Both the position numbers and the translations under genes were made by a program. Of a DNA stretch of 64,000 nucleotides, positions 62,669-64,000 are shown piece after piece. Source of the stretch: Atopsyche davidsoni (taxonomy: Eukaryota; Arthropoda; Insecta; Trichoptera; Hydrobiosidae); NCBI GenBank assembly GCA_022113835.1, contig JAILWY010000009.1:8222001-8286000 (forward strand), in the 5' to 3' direction. The notes beneath the pieces were generated by a model, which was not told the origin of the DNA, made no database searches, and saw only the letters and a program-made list of their open reading frames with translations. Position 1 is the first letter of the stretch; each line of letters starts with the position of its first letter.

Positions 62669-63573
62669 TCACATTTTTATAAAATCTCTTACGAAATATT
62701 TACATATGACTCACACGTCCGATCAGGAATGACGTGAATCTAAACATCATATTTCATATTTAATTTGAAGTGCGAGTTTTCTTGGGCGGGCGCTGTTTCG
62801 ATGGGATCTCACGGGATATTTTTGGCCGCGGAACCGACACGGCCTGGCTAAAAATATGTATGCAACATGTGATAATATGTATAAAAGATCTTTCAAGTTT
62901 GTGCAGCGACGTCGCACCGCGCAGGTGTGTCGCACGACAGAGTGAAATTGTGCGAAGTCGTGGACTCCATACAGGTATGCTCTACCTACGTAATTATCTA
63001 AATACGCAATTAACGTGGGAGGAAAATTATGTAGCACCTAACCAAAACGGAGATAATTATAAAACTGATTGAACACATCACTTAGTTTCTGATTTAAAAG
63101 GAATGAATAATATTAATATGCACGGAAACAACTGATGTATATTTTATTTAAATTTCTAACCTATGAAATAAACACTGAAAAATTTATGTAATTTTAAATG
63201 ATAAAAAAATGTGAGGCTTGGTGATATTTTTTATATATCTGCACGTATCAAAACAACAGGATATTATTAGTCCAAGCGCATCTCTGCGAGCGCGTGGCCA
63301 CCAAAATAATATATTTTATTGCGCAATACAATTATATGAAATAATTTTACTTTGAAAAATTTAAAAAAATAATAACTTCTCTATTTATAGAATGAAATAT
63401 ATGCAGAAACCCTGGGCTAAAGCTGAAGATTTATAATTTGATAGCTACTGAAGATAACTAATTCAATGTATAATATAAAACAACCGTAATGGTTACCGTA
63501 TTCGTATTGTTACTATAAGGCTATGACTAATTTTTATAGTTGTTTTGATTCAATATTGTTTTTTTGTGAAGAA

Positions 63574-63866
63574 CGTCACAGTAAGTACGGTTTTGCCCTA
63601 TACAGGTTTTATTTTTGATTGATATGATTACCATAAGTATGATTAAAGAAACTCTCACATGGCTTTAGTATTGCAAGTCACACAATATTTAATTGGCATA
63701 ATAATAAGTACGTTGTTTCAAATATAGGATATGATTGTTAAAAGTTCTCAATTGTACCGATGATAATTGGTTAAATGAACCAGCAATGTAAGCGTGGGGA
63801 TGCGGTTTTGAATCCCGCACAAGCCATGATGATATTTTTCTGAGAATTTCTTTAATCGTTTTGATT
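63574..63866 (+). mobile_element. tRNA-like inverted-repeat element, diverged copy C
   Basis: This copy is collinear with copy B at 31704-32015. Shared blocks include gtacggttttgccctatacaggtttt, acaatatttaattggcataa, taagtacgttgtttca and ggatatgattgttaaaa. The box-B-like part has decayed to ggttttgaatccc, consistent with CpG loss. The sub-terminal arms gattaaagaaactctca and tgagaatttctttaatc are inverted repeats of each other with one mismatch. Confidence 0.75.
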
Positions 63867-64000
63867 CAATTGCCAAAAATTTATAAATAATAAAAAATTG
63901 CACGCGAACTGATAAATTTAGATATTTATTTTAGAGTTTATATACATTGAAAGCGTATAATATGTAAACATTTTCAATAGGTTTTCAGTTCGTTTAAAAG

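Larger units (their letters stand above)
51561..63573 (-). other. AT-rich probable intron segment with scattered GC islands
   Basis: GC-richer patches lie at 52010-52150, 54040-54230, 56290-56440, 58720-58950, 62510-62660 and 62770-62970. Each is 150-240 bp long with only short or ambiguous frames. The remaining DNA is AT-rich, with ORF lengths expected by chance, and holds nothing I can name. Confidence 0.5.

Noticed and set aside
62770..63072. 100-codon plus ORF with a 96-codon minus ORF over the same bases
   Set aside because: Both strands are open because of locally high GC, and neither shows a domain or clear splice sites.

Overview
The window is AT-rich eukaryotic DNA (roughly two thirds A+T) with spliced genes, microsatellites and tRNA-like dispersed repeats. 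It looks like an insect genome. Lepidoptera would fit the composition and repeat style, but nothing here proves the order. There are no operons, ribosome binding sites, rRNA genes or CRISPR arrays.

The only gene recognised with confidence is on the minus strand. Two phase-0 exons, 10651-10779 and 5628-5678, encode adjacent parts of the pleckstrin-homology (PH) domain of a C-Maf-inducing protein (CMIP) homologue. They join without a gap (..GSLLLQ + AKNAYTRDQW..) and match vertebrate CMIP as I remember it. No exon for the preceding or following protein segment was found. The window is therefore mostly intron: at least 5.6 kb downstream, 5.0 kb between the exons, and about 53 kb upstream that is probably one very long 5' intron.

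Within these introns there are: (1) several unproven ORFs or exons, the best being a plus-strand signal-peptide exon with a TATA box and splice donor (36634-36726), a plus-strand exon antisense to Cmip (8202-8350), a 169-codon minus-strand ORF (20369-20878), a 76-codon plus-strand ORF (21205-21435), and a frameshifted, poly(A)-followed ORF relic (22653-22995); (2) about fifteen GC-rich islands of 100-300 bp standing out from the AT-rich background, several with perfect TGACGTCA, octamer, SOX-type or TEAD-type motifs, likely enhancers or promoters; (3) repeats: a tRNA-like element family with 35-bp terminal inverted repeats, a 46-nt near-perfect hairpin, a G-rich minisatellite, (TA)28, a 70-bp duplication and smaller repeats.

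The simplest reading is a long regulatory intron of Cmip, possibly hosting one or more nested genes. Everything other than the two Cmip exons and the plain repeats is a hypothesis for transcript and conservation data to test.
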